Shown here one piece after another: positions 23,265 to 31,439 of a DNA stretch of 64,000 nucleotides. Where the stretch lies: the NCBI RefSeq assembly GCF_027270315.1, contig NZ_CP114413.1, forward strand, positions 2,852,001 through 2,916,000. Reading direction: 5' to 3'. This stretch comes from Streptomyces cinnabarinus (GTDB lineage: Bacteria; Actinomycetota; Actinomycetes; Streptomycetales; Streptomycetaceae). Each line of letters opens with the position of its first letter. The stretch's first letter is position 1. The position numbers and the translations under genes are program-made. The notes below the pieces were generated by a model that was given only the letters and a program-made list of their open reading frames with translations, was not told where the DNA came from and searched no databases.

Positions 23265-25774
23265 CAGAGCGACACCGCCTTGCCGTCGGCGCCCGTCGCG
23301 CCCCGCGTGTACTTGGGGTGGATCAACCCCACGCAGGTGTACGGCAGTCCGGCCACTTCTTCCACGGGTACCCCTCTTTGCTCCGCCAGCAGTCGTACAT
23401 GGTCCAGGTCGGCGCCGGCCCCTGCCCGCGCCAGGATCTTCCACGGCACCCTGCGCAGCAGCACCCGCGTGGTCTCACCGACGCCGGGCTTGACGAGGTT
23501 CACGTCATGGATGCCGTACTCCTCGCTGATGCGCTCGACCGCCGCCCAGCCTTCCCAGGTCGGCGTCCGGTCGGCCGACAGCAGCTCCTTGGCCTGGGCG
23601 TCCACCGCGTCCGCGACCTCGGGGAAGCGGGCGGCGACGGCGTCCAGGAAGTCCACCGAGACATCGGCGCCGGCGAGTTCGCGGTAGAACTTCGCGCCGT
23701 GGAAGTCGTTCGGGCCGACCAGGTCCGCGCGCAGCACGGTGCGGGAGATCAGGCCGGACACCGTGGAGTTGAGGCACGCGGACGGGATCAGGTAGTCCTC
23801 GCGGGTGCCGTACGTCCGTACGCATGAGCCCGGGTCGGCCAGTACCGCGATCTCCGGGTCGAAGCCGGTGATGCCCTCGGCGGCCTCGAACTCCTCGATG
23901 GCGTCGGCCAGTTCGCGGGTGATGGCACCCTTGCCGGTCCAGCCGTCGACGAAGACGACGTCACGCGGGTCGTGGTGGGCGGCGAGCCAGCGCAGCGCGT
24001 TGGCGTCGATACCGCGGCCGCGCACGATGGAGACGGCGTAGTGCGGCAGGTCGAGGCCGTGGCGGTGCTGGGCCCAGCGGCGCATCAGGACGCCGACGGG
24101 GGTGCCCGCGCGGGCCAGGGACACCAGTACGGGGCGCGGGGAGCGTTCGGCGAGCACGACCTCCGTGACCGCGCCGACGGCCTGGGCGAGCCGGGACGCC
24201 GACTCCTCCAGCGCCGTCTGGAACAGGCCCTGGTACTGGGCGCTCGGCTGGTACTCCACCGGCAGTGACTCCGCGTAGTGCGCGCCGCCGCTCTGGATGG
24301 CCTCCTCGCGCTCCTCGGTCGGTGCCTCCAGGGTGACCTCGGACAGGTCCTGGAGGAGCCAGCCGACCTCCTGCGGGGCGTACGAGGAGAAGGCGGGGCC
24401 GCGGAGGGGCTCGGGCAGCATCGAGGGCCTTTCGGGTACGTACAGGGGCTCGGGGACGTAGGAGGGGACGACCACGAGCAGGACGTGCGGGGTGTGCGCG
24501 GAGAGCTGCGCGAGCAGTCCGTCGGGGGCGTGCAGTTCCGGGGTGTCGGCGGTGGAGTCGACCACGGCGACGATGGCGTCGAAACCCGCTCCGGCGACGT
24601 TGTAGGCGTAGCGGTCGCCGGGGCCGTCCGCCGGGTTGTCGTGGGCCGGGAAGACGAGGCGGGTGCGGATCGCATAGCCGGGGTCGTCGACCGCGAGAAC
24701 CGGTGAGCGGGTGGTGGTGGAGTAGCGGATCTCGGTGTCGCCGGTGATCTGCTCCAGCTCGCGGGCGAGGCGGAGGGGGGCGTACATCAGCTCTTCGAAA
24801 CCGAGGATGTGCACGCGGTGCGCATTGTCGGGGAGTGCCTCTGCCAGGCGGGCTGCCATGGCCGGCAGGGCGTTTTCGAGGCGTATTCGGTGTGCCTGGG
24901 TGAAGCCGTGGCGACCGCCGTCGGGGAGGCCCCGGGGCCATTGGAGGTCGATGCGGTTGACTGCCGGGCGCGGGTCTGTGGGGGCTGGTCGCGCAGTTCC
25001 CCGCGCGGCGGTAGCCGCATATTCAACACAGCCCCGCGCCCCTGGGGAGTTGGTCTGCTCGTACTTCGTTACGAGCCCCTGCCCCTTCTCCAGCACCCCC
25101 TCCGGCAGTCGTACCGTCCCCTTCGCACCCGCCACCAGGTCCACCCTCGCGCCGATCTCCCGCGCGAACTCCTCCAGCCGCCCCGCGTCCGCTGCCGACC
25201 TCATGTCGACGAGGGCGACCACGACATACCGGCGCCTCGGGTAGCGCTCGTGCAGGTCGCGGATCGTGTTCAGGACCGTGTTGCCGGTGGAGAACTCGTC
25301 GTCGACCAGGACCAGGGGGCCGTCGCCGACCAGCAGGGCCGGGTCCTCGGGCAGCAGCAGGTGCGAGGTCGCGTGCGAGTGGGACTCCTCGAAGCCGCCC
25401 GCGGGGGCAACTCCGGGGACCGGTCGGCGGGTCGAGTGCAGGTACGGCGCGAGGCCGATGCCGTCGGCGACGGAGTGGCCGAGCCCCGTCGCGGTCTCCG
25501 CGTAGCCGAGGACGACCGCGGTGGCCGCCTCCTCGGCGCCCAGCAGCTCCCGCACCTGTCGGCCGAGGGTGAAGCCATGGCCGTAGACCACGGTCGGTGA
25601 CTGCGGGATGTGTTTGCCGAGCACATGGGAGACGAGGAGGTGGGCCCGCTTGGGGTTGCGGCGCAGGGCCAGGCCCAGCAGGTCCTTCAGCGTGTCGTCG
25701 CCCTTCAGTTCGACCCCGAGTCGCTCGGCGACCCAGCTGCCGGACCAGACCCCGTTGTTCACTGCCTTGTTCAT
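23264..25774 (-). CDS. Double phosphoribosyltransferase with PELOTA domain (Ter operon)
   Basis: 836 residues that combine proteins often encoded separately. Residues about 30-220 are a type-I phosphoribosyltransferase with PRPP loop LVLVDDEFSTGNT (154-166). About 270-440 match the TRSP domain that accompanies it (LPDGGRHGFT, FDAIVAVVDSTAD). About 470-720 are a second, StiP-like phosphoribosyltransferase domain (VLVSLARAGTP, VVFVDGWTGKGA near 600-612). About 750-825 are PELOTA-like (TRVLLRRVPWKIL, LLAEQRGVPVEEV). Residues about 243-268 are encoded by a dispersed repeat. ATG at 25774 with AAGGGA upstream. Predicted to make a nucleoside-like compound; unproven. Confidence 0.83.
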   Translation of the reverse strand: MNKAVNNGVWSGSWVAERLGVELKGDDTLKDLLGLALRRNPKRAHLLVSHVLGKHIPQSPTVVYGHGFTLGRQVRELLGAEEAATAVVLGYAETATGLGHSVADGIGLAPYLHSTRRPVPGVAPAGGFEESHSHATSHLLLPEDPALLVGDGPLVLVDDEFSTGNTVLNTIRDLHERYPRRRYVVVALVDMRSAADAGRLEEFAREIGARVDLVAGAKGTVRLPEGVLEKGQGLVTKYEQTNSPGARGCVEYAATAARGTARPAPTDPRPAVNRIDLQWPRGLPDGGRHGFTQAHRIRLENALPAMAARLAEALPDNAHRVHILGFEELMYAPLRLARELEQITGDTEIRYSTTTRSPVLAVDDPGYAIRTRLVFPAHDNPADGPGDRYAYNVAGAGFDAIVAVVDSTADTPELHAPDGLLAQLSAHTPHVLLVVVPSYVPEPLYVPERPSMLPEPLRGPAFSSYAPQEVGWLLQDLSEVTLEAPTEEREEAIQSGGAHYAESLPVEYQPSAQYQGLFQTALEESASRLAQAVGAVTEVVLAERSPRPVLVSLARAGTPVGVLMRRWAQHRHGLDLPHYAVSIVRGRGIDANALRWLAAHHDPRDVVFVDGWTGKGAITRELADAIEEFEAAEGITGFDPEIAVLADPGSCVRTYGTREDYLIPSACLNSTVSGLISRTVLRADLVGPNDFHGAKFYRELAGADVSVDFLDAVAARFPEVADAVDAQAKELLSADRTPTWEGWAAVERISEEYGIHDVNLVKPGVGETTRVLLRRVPWKILARAGAGADLDHVRLLAEQRGVPVEEVAGLPYTCVGLIHPKYTRGATGADGKAVSL
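24970..25047. repeat. Dispersed repeat inside a coding region
   Basis: Bases 24970-25006 repeat 22372-22408 with one mismatch. The flank to 25047 includes a GCGGC-GGTA-GCCGC hairpin and GC-rich tail typical of the same Streptomyces intergenic element. On the coding strand it stays open and reads an Ala/Pro-rich linker (ARGTARPAPTDPR). Confidence 0.8.
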
Positions 25775-25795
25775 GCGTCCCTTGGTTGTCGGTGG

Positions 25796-26962
25796 TCAGC
25801 CGGGGATTCCGGCGGCGAGCAGCTCCACGAAGCCGACGTCCTCGTTGGCCACTCCGAAGACCTCGGCGCGCAGCAGGGTCCGCTCGGCCCAGGCGCGGTG
25901 CGGCTTCACCTCGTTCATCTTGTTCGTGTACTGCGAGCGCAGCACGCCCCCGCCGCCGCGTTCGGGCCGCAGGATGTCCTGTGCGTCGCTGAACTCCTCG
26001 TGGCTGACGACGGACAGCGCGTGCACGGGCAGCACGTGGGAGGGGTGGATGCAGGTCTTGCCGGTGAGGCCGTTGGCCTGGTCGAGGGCGATCTCGCGGA
26101 GCAGGCCGTCCATGGCGTGCTCGATGAGGGCCTCGCGCAGTTCCTCGGCCTGGCCCTCCAGGAAGGGGCTGCGGCGCAGCTGGGGCTTGAACATACGTTC
26201 CTGCACGCGGAAGTACTCCCAGACGGGGCCGGTCACGGTGAACCCGGTGCCGTCGGCCCGGCCGAGCATGTTGACCACGTCGGCGATGACGGAGGCGACG
26301 ATCTGGACGTCGTACGCCGTCATGTCGGAGGCGCGGCGCAGGCCGTAGGAGGAGCAGAAGTCGGTCACGCCGAGCCGCAGCGCGAGCACTCTCTCACGAT
26401 ACTTGTCGACCGCCCGGAAGATCCCTTCCAGGGTCTCCACCCGGGACTCCCGGAACAGCAGCTCGGGCGACTCCAGCACGGGCATGGCGAACAACCGGCG
26501 TCCGCTCGCCGTCTCGGCGGCCGTCAGCGCCTCCAGGAAGGGGATGCCGCGCTCCTCGGTGAACTTCGGCAGCACGAATCCGGACAGCAGCCCTACGCCG
26601 GTTCCCAGGCGTCGTACGAGGTCGGGGATCTGTTCGGGGGTACGGACCCGGATGAACAGCAGCGGCAGCGGCTCCGGCGCGCGGCCGGCGAGCTCGGTGA
26701 ACTGCCGGACGAGGTTCTCCTCGCCCGCCGCCACGTCCTCGTCACCGATGGAGTCCTCCAGGCACAGCACCATCGAGACCACGCCACGGGCGGCCTGCTT
26801 GCGGATGTCGTCCGCCAGCCGCGGCCGGGTGGCCGGGCTGTAGAGCGTGGCGCCCAGGGCCGTGGAGAGCAGCCGGGCCGGGGAGTCCGCGTCGAACTCG
26901 CACGGCTCCCGGTGGAACAGGCGCTGCCGCACCTCAGGGGCGATGTGCCCGAAATGACGCAT
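25796..26962 (-). CDS. HpcH/HpaI aldolase / CitE-like lyase (Ter operon)
   Basis: 388 residues with the CitE barrel: MVLCLEDSIGDEDV (about 64-77, metal-binding acids), FIRVRTPEQIPDL (substrate-phosphate Arg), GFVLPKFT and the late KTCIHPSHVLPVHAL. These enzymes cleave or form C-C bonds with a CoA ester or a keto acid. It opens the leftward operon CitE - phosphoribosyltransferase - HAD, with 21 bases to the next gene. The ATG at 26962 follows GGGGGAG by four bases. The combination suggests condensation of a ribosylated base, but the product is unknown. Confidence 0.85.
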   Translation of the reverse strand: MRHFGHIAPEVRQRLFHREPCEFDADSPARLLSTALGATLYSPATRPRLADDIRKQAARGVVSMVLCLEDSIGDEDVAAGEENLVRQFTELAGRAPEPLPLLFIRVRTPEQIPDLVRRLGTGVGLLSGFVLPKFTEERGIPFLEALTAAETASGRRLFAMPVLESPELLFRESRVETLEGIFRAVDKYRERVLALRLGVTDFCSSYGLRRASDMTAYDVQIVASVIADVVNMLGRADGTGFTVTGPVWEYFRVQERMFKPQLRRSPFLEGQAEELREALIEHAMDGLLREIALDQANGLTGKTCIHPSHVLPVHALSVVSHEEFSDAQDILRPERGGGGVLRSQYTNKMNEVKPHRAWAERTLLRAEVFGVANEDVGFVELLAAGIPG

Positions 26963-27070
26963 AAAACTCCCCCGTGGTGGCTGAGCGACCCCCGTGATCT
27001 GTTCACAGGTGGCCGGTAATAGTACGTAGATTCCTATGTCAGGGGTTCCCGCAGGGCATGAATTTCTGGT

Positions 27071-27114
27071 AACGCGGGTGCGGAGACCATCCGCCGATCA
27101 TGTACCCCCGCGTT
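27071..27114. promoter_or_regulatory. Nested inverted repeats ahead of the TerD gene
   Basis: AACGCGGG (27071-27078) pairs with CCCGCGTT (27107-27114); inside, GCGGA-GACCA-TCCGC (27080-27094) makes a second hairpin. It sits 35 bases before the TerD start and could be a structured leader, an operator for both divergent units or a terminator. Confidence 0.45.
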
Positions 27115-27148
27115 GTCGTGATCACTACCGAGAGGGCAGGATGACCGC

Positions 27149-27961
27149 ATGACGCACGCGATGCTGAAGGGGTCGAACGTCCCGCTCGAAGCCACGACCG
27201 TACGTGCCGTGCTCCGCTGGACGCCCGGGCAGGGGGTCCCGGATGTCGACGCCTCGGCGCTGCTCCTCGGCCCCGACGGTCGGGTGCGGTCCGACGAGGA
27301 CTTCGTTTTCTACAACCAGCCCCGGCACCCCTCCGGGAAGGTCTGGCGGCTCGGCAAGAAGCGGGGCGCCGAGGGCCTCACCGACACGATCCAGACAGAT
27401 CTCTCCGGTGTCGAGCCCGACGTCAGTCAGATTTACCTGGTCGCATCGGCGGACGGCGCCACCTTCGACCTCGTACGTTCGCTGCGCATCCTGCTGTACG
27501 ACGCGTCCGTGGCCGACGGCGAGCCGCTGCTGCACTTCGACATCAAGCCGGAGACGGGCAAGGAGACGGCCCTGATCTGCGGTGAGCTGTACCGCCGCGG
27601 CGAGGGCTGGAAGTTCCGCGCCCTGGGCGAGGGCTATTCCAACGGTCTGAAGGGCCTGGCCACGGACTTCGGCATCTCGGTGGACGAGTCGGAGGTGACG
27701 GTCCCCGAGGAGCCGGCGGAGGAGCTCCGCGCCCAGCCCCTGCCGCCCGAGCAGCCCACGACGGCGGTCCCGCCGCAGCCCTCGTACGGCTACCCGCAGA
27801 CCCCGCCGGCGACCCAGCCCGCCTACGGCTACCCCCAGCCCACCAGCCAGCCCGCCTACGGCGGCTACGGCTACCCGCCCCCGGTGACTCCGGCCCCGGT
27901 CCCGGTCCCGACGGGAGATTTCCGCCTGCCTCCGCAGGGGCCGCAGTTCATCGGACGGTAG
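27149..27961 (+). CDS. TerD-domain protein with Pro/Tyr-rich tail
   Basis: 270 residues. The TerD domain (about 1-180) shows LRWTPGQGVPDVDASALLL, DEDFVFYNQPRHPSG and ALGEGYSNGLKGLATDFG. It lacks the acidic GDNLTGEGxGDD calcium loop of the two classic TerD proteins nearby, having WRLGKKRGAEGLTDT there. From about 205 on is a flexible tail with YGYPQ repeats (Pro, Tyr, Gln, Thr), a low-complexity segment that may bind partners or membranes. The ATG at 27149 follows GGGCAGG; ATG at 27141 is out of frame. It diverges from the CitE operon. Confidence 0.87.
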   Translation: MTHAMLKGSNVPLEATTVRAVLRWTPGQGVPDVDASALLLGPDGRVRSDEDFVFYNQPRHPSGKVWRLGKKRGAEGLTDTIQTDLSGVEPDVSQIYLVASADGATFDLVRSLRILLYDASVADGEPLLHFDIKPETGKETALICGELYRRGEGWKFRALGEGYSNGLKGLATDFGISVDESEVTVPEEPAEELRAQPLPPEQPTTAVPPQPSYGYPQTPPATQPAYGYPQPTSQPAYGGYGYPPPVTPAPVPVPTGDFRLPPQGPQFIGR

Positions 27962-27966
27962 CCGGT

Positions 27967-28707
27967 CTACCGATCCGCCTTCGCCTTGTAACCCCGCCCC
28001 CACTGCAGTCCCCACCCGTACAACCGGTCAAGCTCGGCCTGGAACCCGTACACGAACTTGACCTCGCGCCGCACGACGATCTCGCCCTTCACGTTCTCGA
28101 TCATCACCACCGCGCAGGAGCGGGCCAGCGGATGCCGCTCGTCCAGACCGATCTCGATCCGGGGCCCGTTGCTGGGGTACAGCGTGACGGTCGCGTGCGT
28201 CCGGTCGAACGCCGGCGTCTGGTCGTAGATGTACACGAACACCAGCAGCCGCTTGATGTTCTCCCGCTGGTCGAGATTGACGTACATCGTCTCGCCGGAG
28301 GCCGACCCGAACCGGTCGTCCCCGCTGAGCTTCACGTACGGCGGCGAGTTGACGTCCCCCAGGAACCCGCCGAGCGGCTGGACGACCCCCTTCGTCCCGT
28401 CGGCCAGCTCGTACAGGCACCCGAGGTCCAGGTCCACGTTGACCATGCTCATGCTGTGCCCGACGACCTCCGGCGGCTTCAGCGCCTTGAACGGATGCCG
28501 CAGCAGACTCTCCCGCTGCGGCCCGCCTATGTCGGAGCTGCGCATCCGCCAGTTCAGATTGATCCGCAGATGCCCGGTGGCCGCGTCCTGCTTCGTCAGC
28601 GAGACCGTGCCGTGCCGTTTGGTCAGCTCGATCGCGTTGCTCGCCGCACTGCCCGTGTCGAACTGGGCGGCGCGTCCACGCCAGAGCAGCCCGTCCAACC
28701 AGCCCAT
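27967..28707 (-). CDS. TerA/TerD-like tellurium-resistance protein
   Basis: 246 residues. An N-terminal extension (GWLDGLLWRGRAAQFDTG) leads into a TerD-type beta-sandwich: LRINLNWRM, VDLDLGCLYELADG (about 91-104), SGDDRFGSASGETMYVNL and VFVYIYDQTPAFDR. The pattern suits the TerA branch (calcium-binding stress proteins). The ATG at 28707 was chosen over a 10-codon longer reading as it begins the conserved MGWLDGLLW and follows a GGGGGCGGG run. Its 3' end stops five bases from the end of the convergent TerD gene. Confidence 0.8.
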   Translation of the reverse strand: MGWLDGLLWRGRAAQFDTGSAASNAIELTKRHGTVSLTKQDAATGHLRINLNWRMRSSDIGGPQRESLLRHPFKALKPPEVVGHSMSMVNVDLDLGCLYELADGTKGVVQPLGGFLGDVNSPPYVKLSGDDRFGSASGETMYVNLDQRENIKRLLVFVYIYDQTPAFDRTHATVTLYPSNGPRIEIGLDERHPLARSCAVVMIENVKGEIVVRREVKFVYGFQAELDRLYGWGLQWGRGYKAKADR

Positions 28708-28741
28708 TTCCCGCCCCCACGCACACACTCGGACCATCGAA

Positions 28742-28771
28742 ACGGGGCGGCCGGAGACCCGGCCGCCCCGT
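28742..28771. terminator. Terminator after the DUF475 gene
   Basis: ACGGGGCGGCCGG (28742-28754) and CCGGCCGCCCCGT (28759-28771) form a 13-pair stem with loop AGAC, just downstream of the leftward DUF475 gene and upstream of the TerA-like gene. Confidence 0.85.
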
Positions 28772-28799
28772 CATGAAGCGTTCCTCACTCGGAGCGGTG

Positions 28800-29942
28800 T
28801 CACACCCCGGACGAGACCTCAGTCTTGTCCGAGGTCTCCGCTTTTCCCTCGGCCGCCGCGAGGCGGCGGTTGCGGCGCACGGAGGACCAGAAGGACCAGC
28901 CGATCAGGATGACGCCGATGGAGCCGGTGATGAGCTCGCTGATCTCGTACTGGATGGTGATCAGCAGGATCGCGGCGAGGGCGCCGATGGCGTAGTGGGC
29001 GCCGTGCTCCAGGTAGACGTAATCGTCGAGGGTGCCCTGGCGGACCAGGTAGACCGTGAGCGATCGGACGTACATCGCGCCGATACCGAGACCCAGCGCC
29101 ATCAGGACGATGTCGTTGGTGATGGCGAAGGCGCCGATCACGCCGTCGAAGGAGAAGGACGCGTCCAGCACCTCGAGGTAGAGGAACATGAAGAACGCGG
29201 CCTTGCCGGCGAGGAGCACCGCCGAGCGGGGCTTGCCGGTGCGCTCGGCCTCTTCCTCCGCCTCGTGCTCGCGCTCCTCCTCCTCTTCGAGCTTGTCCTC
29301 GAAGAAGCCGGAGAGACCGCCGACGACCATGTACGTGATGAGACCGGCGATACCGGAGAGCAGAACCGTCTCTGCCTTGTCCGCCGGGCCGGCGTGCAGA
29401 TGGGCGTGGGTCGCGAAGGTCATCGAGGTGATGAGCAGGATGATCAGGGCGACACAGACCGACAGCATGTCGATCTTGCCGAGCTTGGCCAGCGGGCGCT
29501 CCAGCCAGCCGAGCCACTTGATGTCCCGCTCCTCGAAGATGAAGTCGAGGAAGATCATCAGCAGGAACATGCCACCGAAGGCCGCGATCGACGGGTGAGC
29601 GTCGGTGACGAGCTGCTCGTACCGGTCCTTGTCGGTGAGCGCGAGGTCGACGGCCTCGATCGGGCCCATCGAGGCGGTGACGGCGACGATGACGACAGGG
29701 AACACCAGTCGCATACCGAAGACGGCGATCAGCACGCCGATGGTGAGGAAGATCTTCTGCCAGAAGGCATTCATCTTCTTCAGGATCCCGGCGTTGACCA
29801 CTGCGTTGTCAAAAGACAGCGAGATCTCAAGGACGGAGAGGATCGCCACGACGCCGAAGGCGGTCCACCCCCCGTAGAGGACCGCCGCGACGAGGCCGAG
29901 CGCGGTGACCGCGAACGACCAGCCGAAGGTTTTCAGAACCAC
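28800..29942 (-). CDS. DUF475 (TerC-like) integral membrane protein
   Basis: 380 residues with about nine membrane helices in two repeats. The conserved acid motifs are LEISLSFDNAVVNA (about 38-51) and LDASFSFDGVIGAFAIT (second half), the ExxxxxDN/D pattern that binds metal in TerC-like proteins. A very acidic cytosolic loop (LEEEEEREHEAEEEAER) separates the halves. TerC proteins form a membrane complex with TerD-type proteins and help metal loading or export. The GTG at 29942 lacks a strong ribosome site. Upstream is a perfect palindrome. Confidence 0.87.
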   Translation of the reverse strand: MVLKTFGWSFAVTALGLVAAVLYGGWTAFGVVAILSVLEISLSFDNAVVNAGILKKMNAFWQKIFLTIGVLIAVFGMRLVFPVVIVAVTASMGPIEAVDLALTDKDRYEQLVTDAHPSIAAFGGMFLLMIFLDFIFEERDIKWLGWLERPLAKLGKIDMLSVCVALIILLITSMTFATHAHLHAGPADKAETVLLSGIAGLITYMVVGGLSGFFEDKLEEEEEREHEAEEEAERTGKPRSAVLLAGKAAFFMFLYLEVLDASFSFDGVIGAFAITNDIVLMALGLGIGAMYVRSLTVYLVRQGTLDDYVYLEHGAHYAIGALAAILLITIQYEISELITGSIGVILIGWSFWSSVRRNRRLAAAEGKAETSDKTEVSSGV

Positions 29943-30056
29943 TGGCTACCCAATCCTGTGTGTACGGGTCTCCCCCGAGCCGTACTCGGCTTTACGAACT
30001 TTTGAACCCGCAGTGTAGTCGGCAGCCCCACGTTCCCCACCGGCCCCCGACTTTTG

Positions 30057-30074
30057 CTCATAACGCGTTATGAG
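30057..30074. promoter_or_regulatory. Perfect 18-base palindrome CTCATAACGCGTTATGAG
   Basis: It spans the stop codon of the leftward TerD gene and lies 115 bases ahead of DUF475. It is unusually AT-rich for this genome, has no U-tract after it and has no loop, so an operator is more likely than a terminator. Confidence 0.5.
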
Positions 30075-30643
30075 ACGTTGACCCCGAAGTCCAGGGCGAT
30101 GCCCCGCAGACCCGACGCGTACCCCTGCCCGACCGCGCGGAACTTCCACTCGCCCTGGTAGCGATAGACCTCGCCGAAGATCATCGCCGTCTCGGTGGAG
30201 GCGTCCTCGCTGAGGTCGTAACGGGCGAGTTCCTGGCCGTCGGCCTGGTTCACCACGCGAATGAAGGCATTGCTGACCTGCCCGAAGGTCTGGCCGCGGT
30301 CATCGGCCAGATGGATCGAGACAGGGAAGACGATCTTGTCGCACTGGGCGGGGACCTTGGAGAGGTCGATCAGCAGCGACTCGTCGTCGCCGTCGCCCTC
30401 GCCGGTCAGGTTGTCGCCGGTGTGCTCCACGGAGCCGTCCGGGCTCTTGAGCTGGTTGTAGAAGATGAACCACTCATCCCCCATCACCCGCCCGCCGTTG
30501 CACATCAGCGCGCTGGCGTCGAGGTCGAAGGGGGCTCCGGTGGTGGAGCGCGCGTCCCAGCCGAGCCCGATCATCACCTGGGTGAGGTTCGGTGCGGCCT
30601 TGGACAGGGAGACATTGCCCCCCTTGGCGAGCGTGACGCCCAT
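30068..30643 (-). CDS. TerD-family calcium-binding stress protein
   Basis: 191 residues, the standard TerD length. MGVTLAKGGNVSLSK starts the domain; FDLDASALM (about 40-48), EHTGDNLTGEGDGDDE (about 74-89) supplies the calcium-binding acids, and AIGQGY/AVGQGYASGLRGIALDFGVNV ends the family. Very close paralogue of the next gene, presumably by duplication. In the family these proteins bind Ca2+ and affect stress resistance and, in Streptomyces, development. The stop lies inside a palindrome. Confidence 0.93.
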   Translation of the reverse strand: MGVTLAKGGNVSLSKAAPNLTQVMIGLGWDARSTTGAPFDLDASALMCNGGRVMGDEWFIFYNQLKSPDGSVEHTGDNLTGEGDGDDESLLIDLSKVPAQCDKIVFPVSIHLADDRGQTFGQVSNAFIRVVNQADGQELARYDLSEDASTETAMIFGEVYRYQGEWKFRAVGQGYASGLRGIALDFGVNVS

Positions 30644-30692
30644 GATGCTGGTCCTCCCCGGGTCGAGCTTCTTTGGTTGTTTCCCTGCGCGT

Positions 30693-30723
30693 CCGGCGCC
30701 GCACGCAAACCGTGCGGCGCCGG
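30693..30723. terminator. Terminator between the two TerD genes
   Basis: CCGGCGCCGCACG (30693-30705) and its complement (30711-30723) form a 13-pair stem with a CAAAC loop. It implies that the downstream TerD gene is partly or wholly transcribed on its own. Confidence 0.82.
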
Positions 30724-30750
30724 GCGGTCGGAGCGCGGGTTACTGCTGGA

Positions 30751-31326
30751 TCAGACGTTCACACCGAAGTCCTGCGCGATACCGCGCAGGCCCGAGGCGT
30801 AGCCCTGGCCGATGGCGCGGAACTTCCACTCCGCACCGTGCCGGTAGAGCTCACCGAAGACCATGGCGGTCTCGGTGGAGGCGTCCTCGCTGAGGTCGTA
30901 GCGGGCGATCTCGGCGCCGCCGGCCTGGTTGGCGACGCGGATGAACGCGTTGCGCACCTGGCCGAAGGACTGCTGACGGTTCTCGGCGTCGTAGATCGAC
31001 ACCGGGAAGACGATCTTCTCGACGTCGGCCGGGACACCCGCCAGGTCGACCTTGATCTGCTCGTCGTCGCCCTCGCCCTCACCGGTGAGGTTGTCACCGG
31101 TGTGCTCGACGGAGCCGTCGGGGCTCTTGAGGTTGTTGAAGAAGATGAAGTGCGCGTCGCTCGCGACCTTGCCGGACGAGTTCAGCAGCAGCGCGCTGGC
31201 GTCCAGGTCGAAGTCGGTGCCGGTGGTGGTGCGGATGTCCCACCCCAGACCGACGATGACCGCGGTGAGGCCAGGGGCCTCCTTGGTCAGCGATACGTTG
31301 CCGCCCTTGCTGAGGCTGACTCCCAC
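30751..31326 (-). CDS. TerD-family calcium-binding stress protein
   Basis: 191 residues. MGVSLSKGGNVSLTK, FDLDASALLL and the acidic loop EHTGDNLTGEGEGDDEQ are all intact, giving a likely functional double Ca2+ site. By position (beside the peroxiredoxin, DUF3052 and aceE) it corresponds, from memory, to SCO2368 of S. coelicolor, a TerD protein implicated in calcium homeostasis and differentiation. GAGG/GTGGGAGTC lies before the ATG; a TAGGAT -10 is seen upstream. Confidence 0.93.
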   Translation of the reverse strand: MGVSLSKGGNVSLTKEAPGLTAVIVGLGWDIRTTTGTDFDLDASALLLNSSGKVASDAHFIFFNNLKSPDGSVEHTGDNLTGEGEGDDEQIKVDLAGVPADVEKIVFPVSIYDAENRQQSFGQVRNAFIRVANQAGGAEIARYDLSEDASTETAMVFGELYRHGAEWKFRAIGQGYASGLRGIAQDFGVNV

Positions 31327-31370
31327 GAGTCCTCCATAGATGTCCAGGGGCGGGGAGCCCCGCCATGCGT

Positions 31371-31398
31371 TTGATACCGGATCAACGTATCGATCCTA
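31371..31398 (-). promoter_or_regulatory. Promoter and dyads of the TerD gene
   Basis: TAGGAT on the minus strand (31393-31398) fits the Streptomyces -10. It overlaps two dyads, TTGAT-ACCGG-ATCAA (31371-31385) and GGATC-N8-GATCC (31379-31396), so a repressor or activator may bind over the start site. Confidence 0.4.
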
Positions 31399-31439
31399 GT
31401 GACGGGTTCCCGTAGCCCGAAGGCCTTGGTACCCAAGAA

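Noticed and set aside
31400..31439. ACGGGTTCCCGT as a terminator after the peroxiredoxin
   Set aside because: The loop would be only two bases, so the hairpin is not credible as a terminator.
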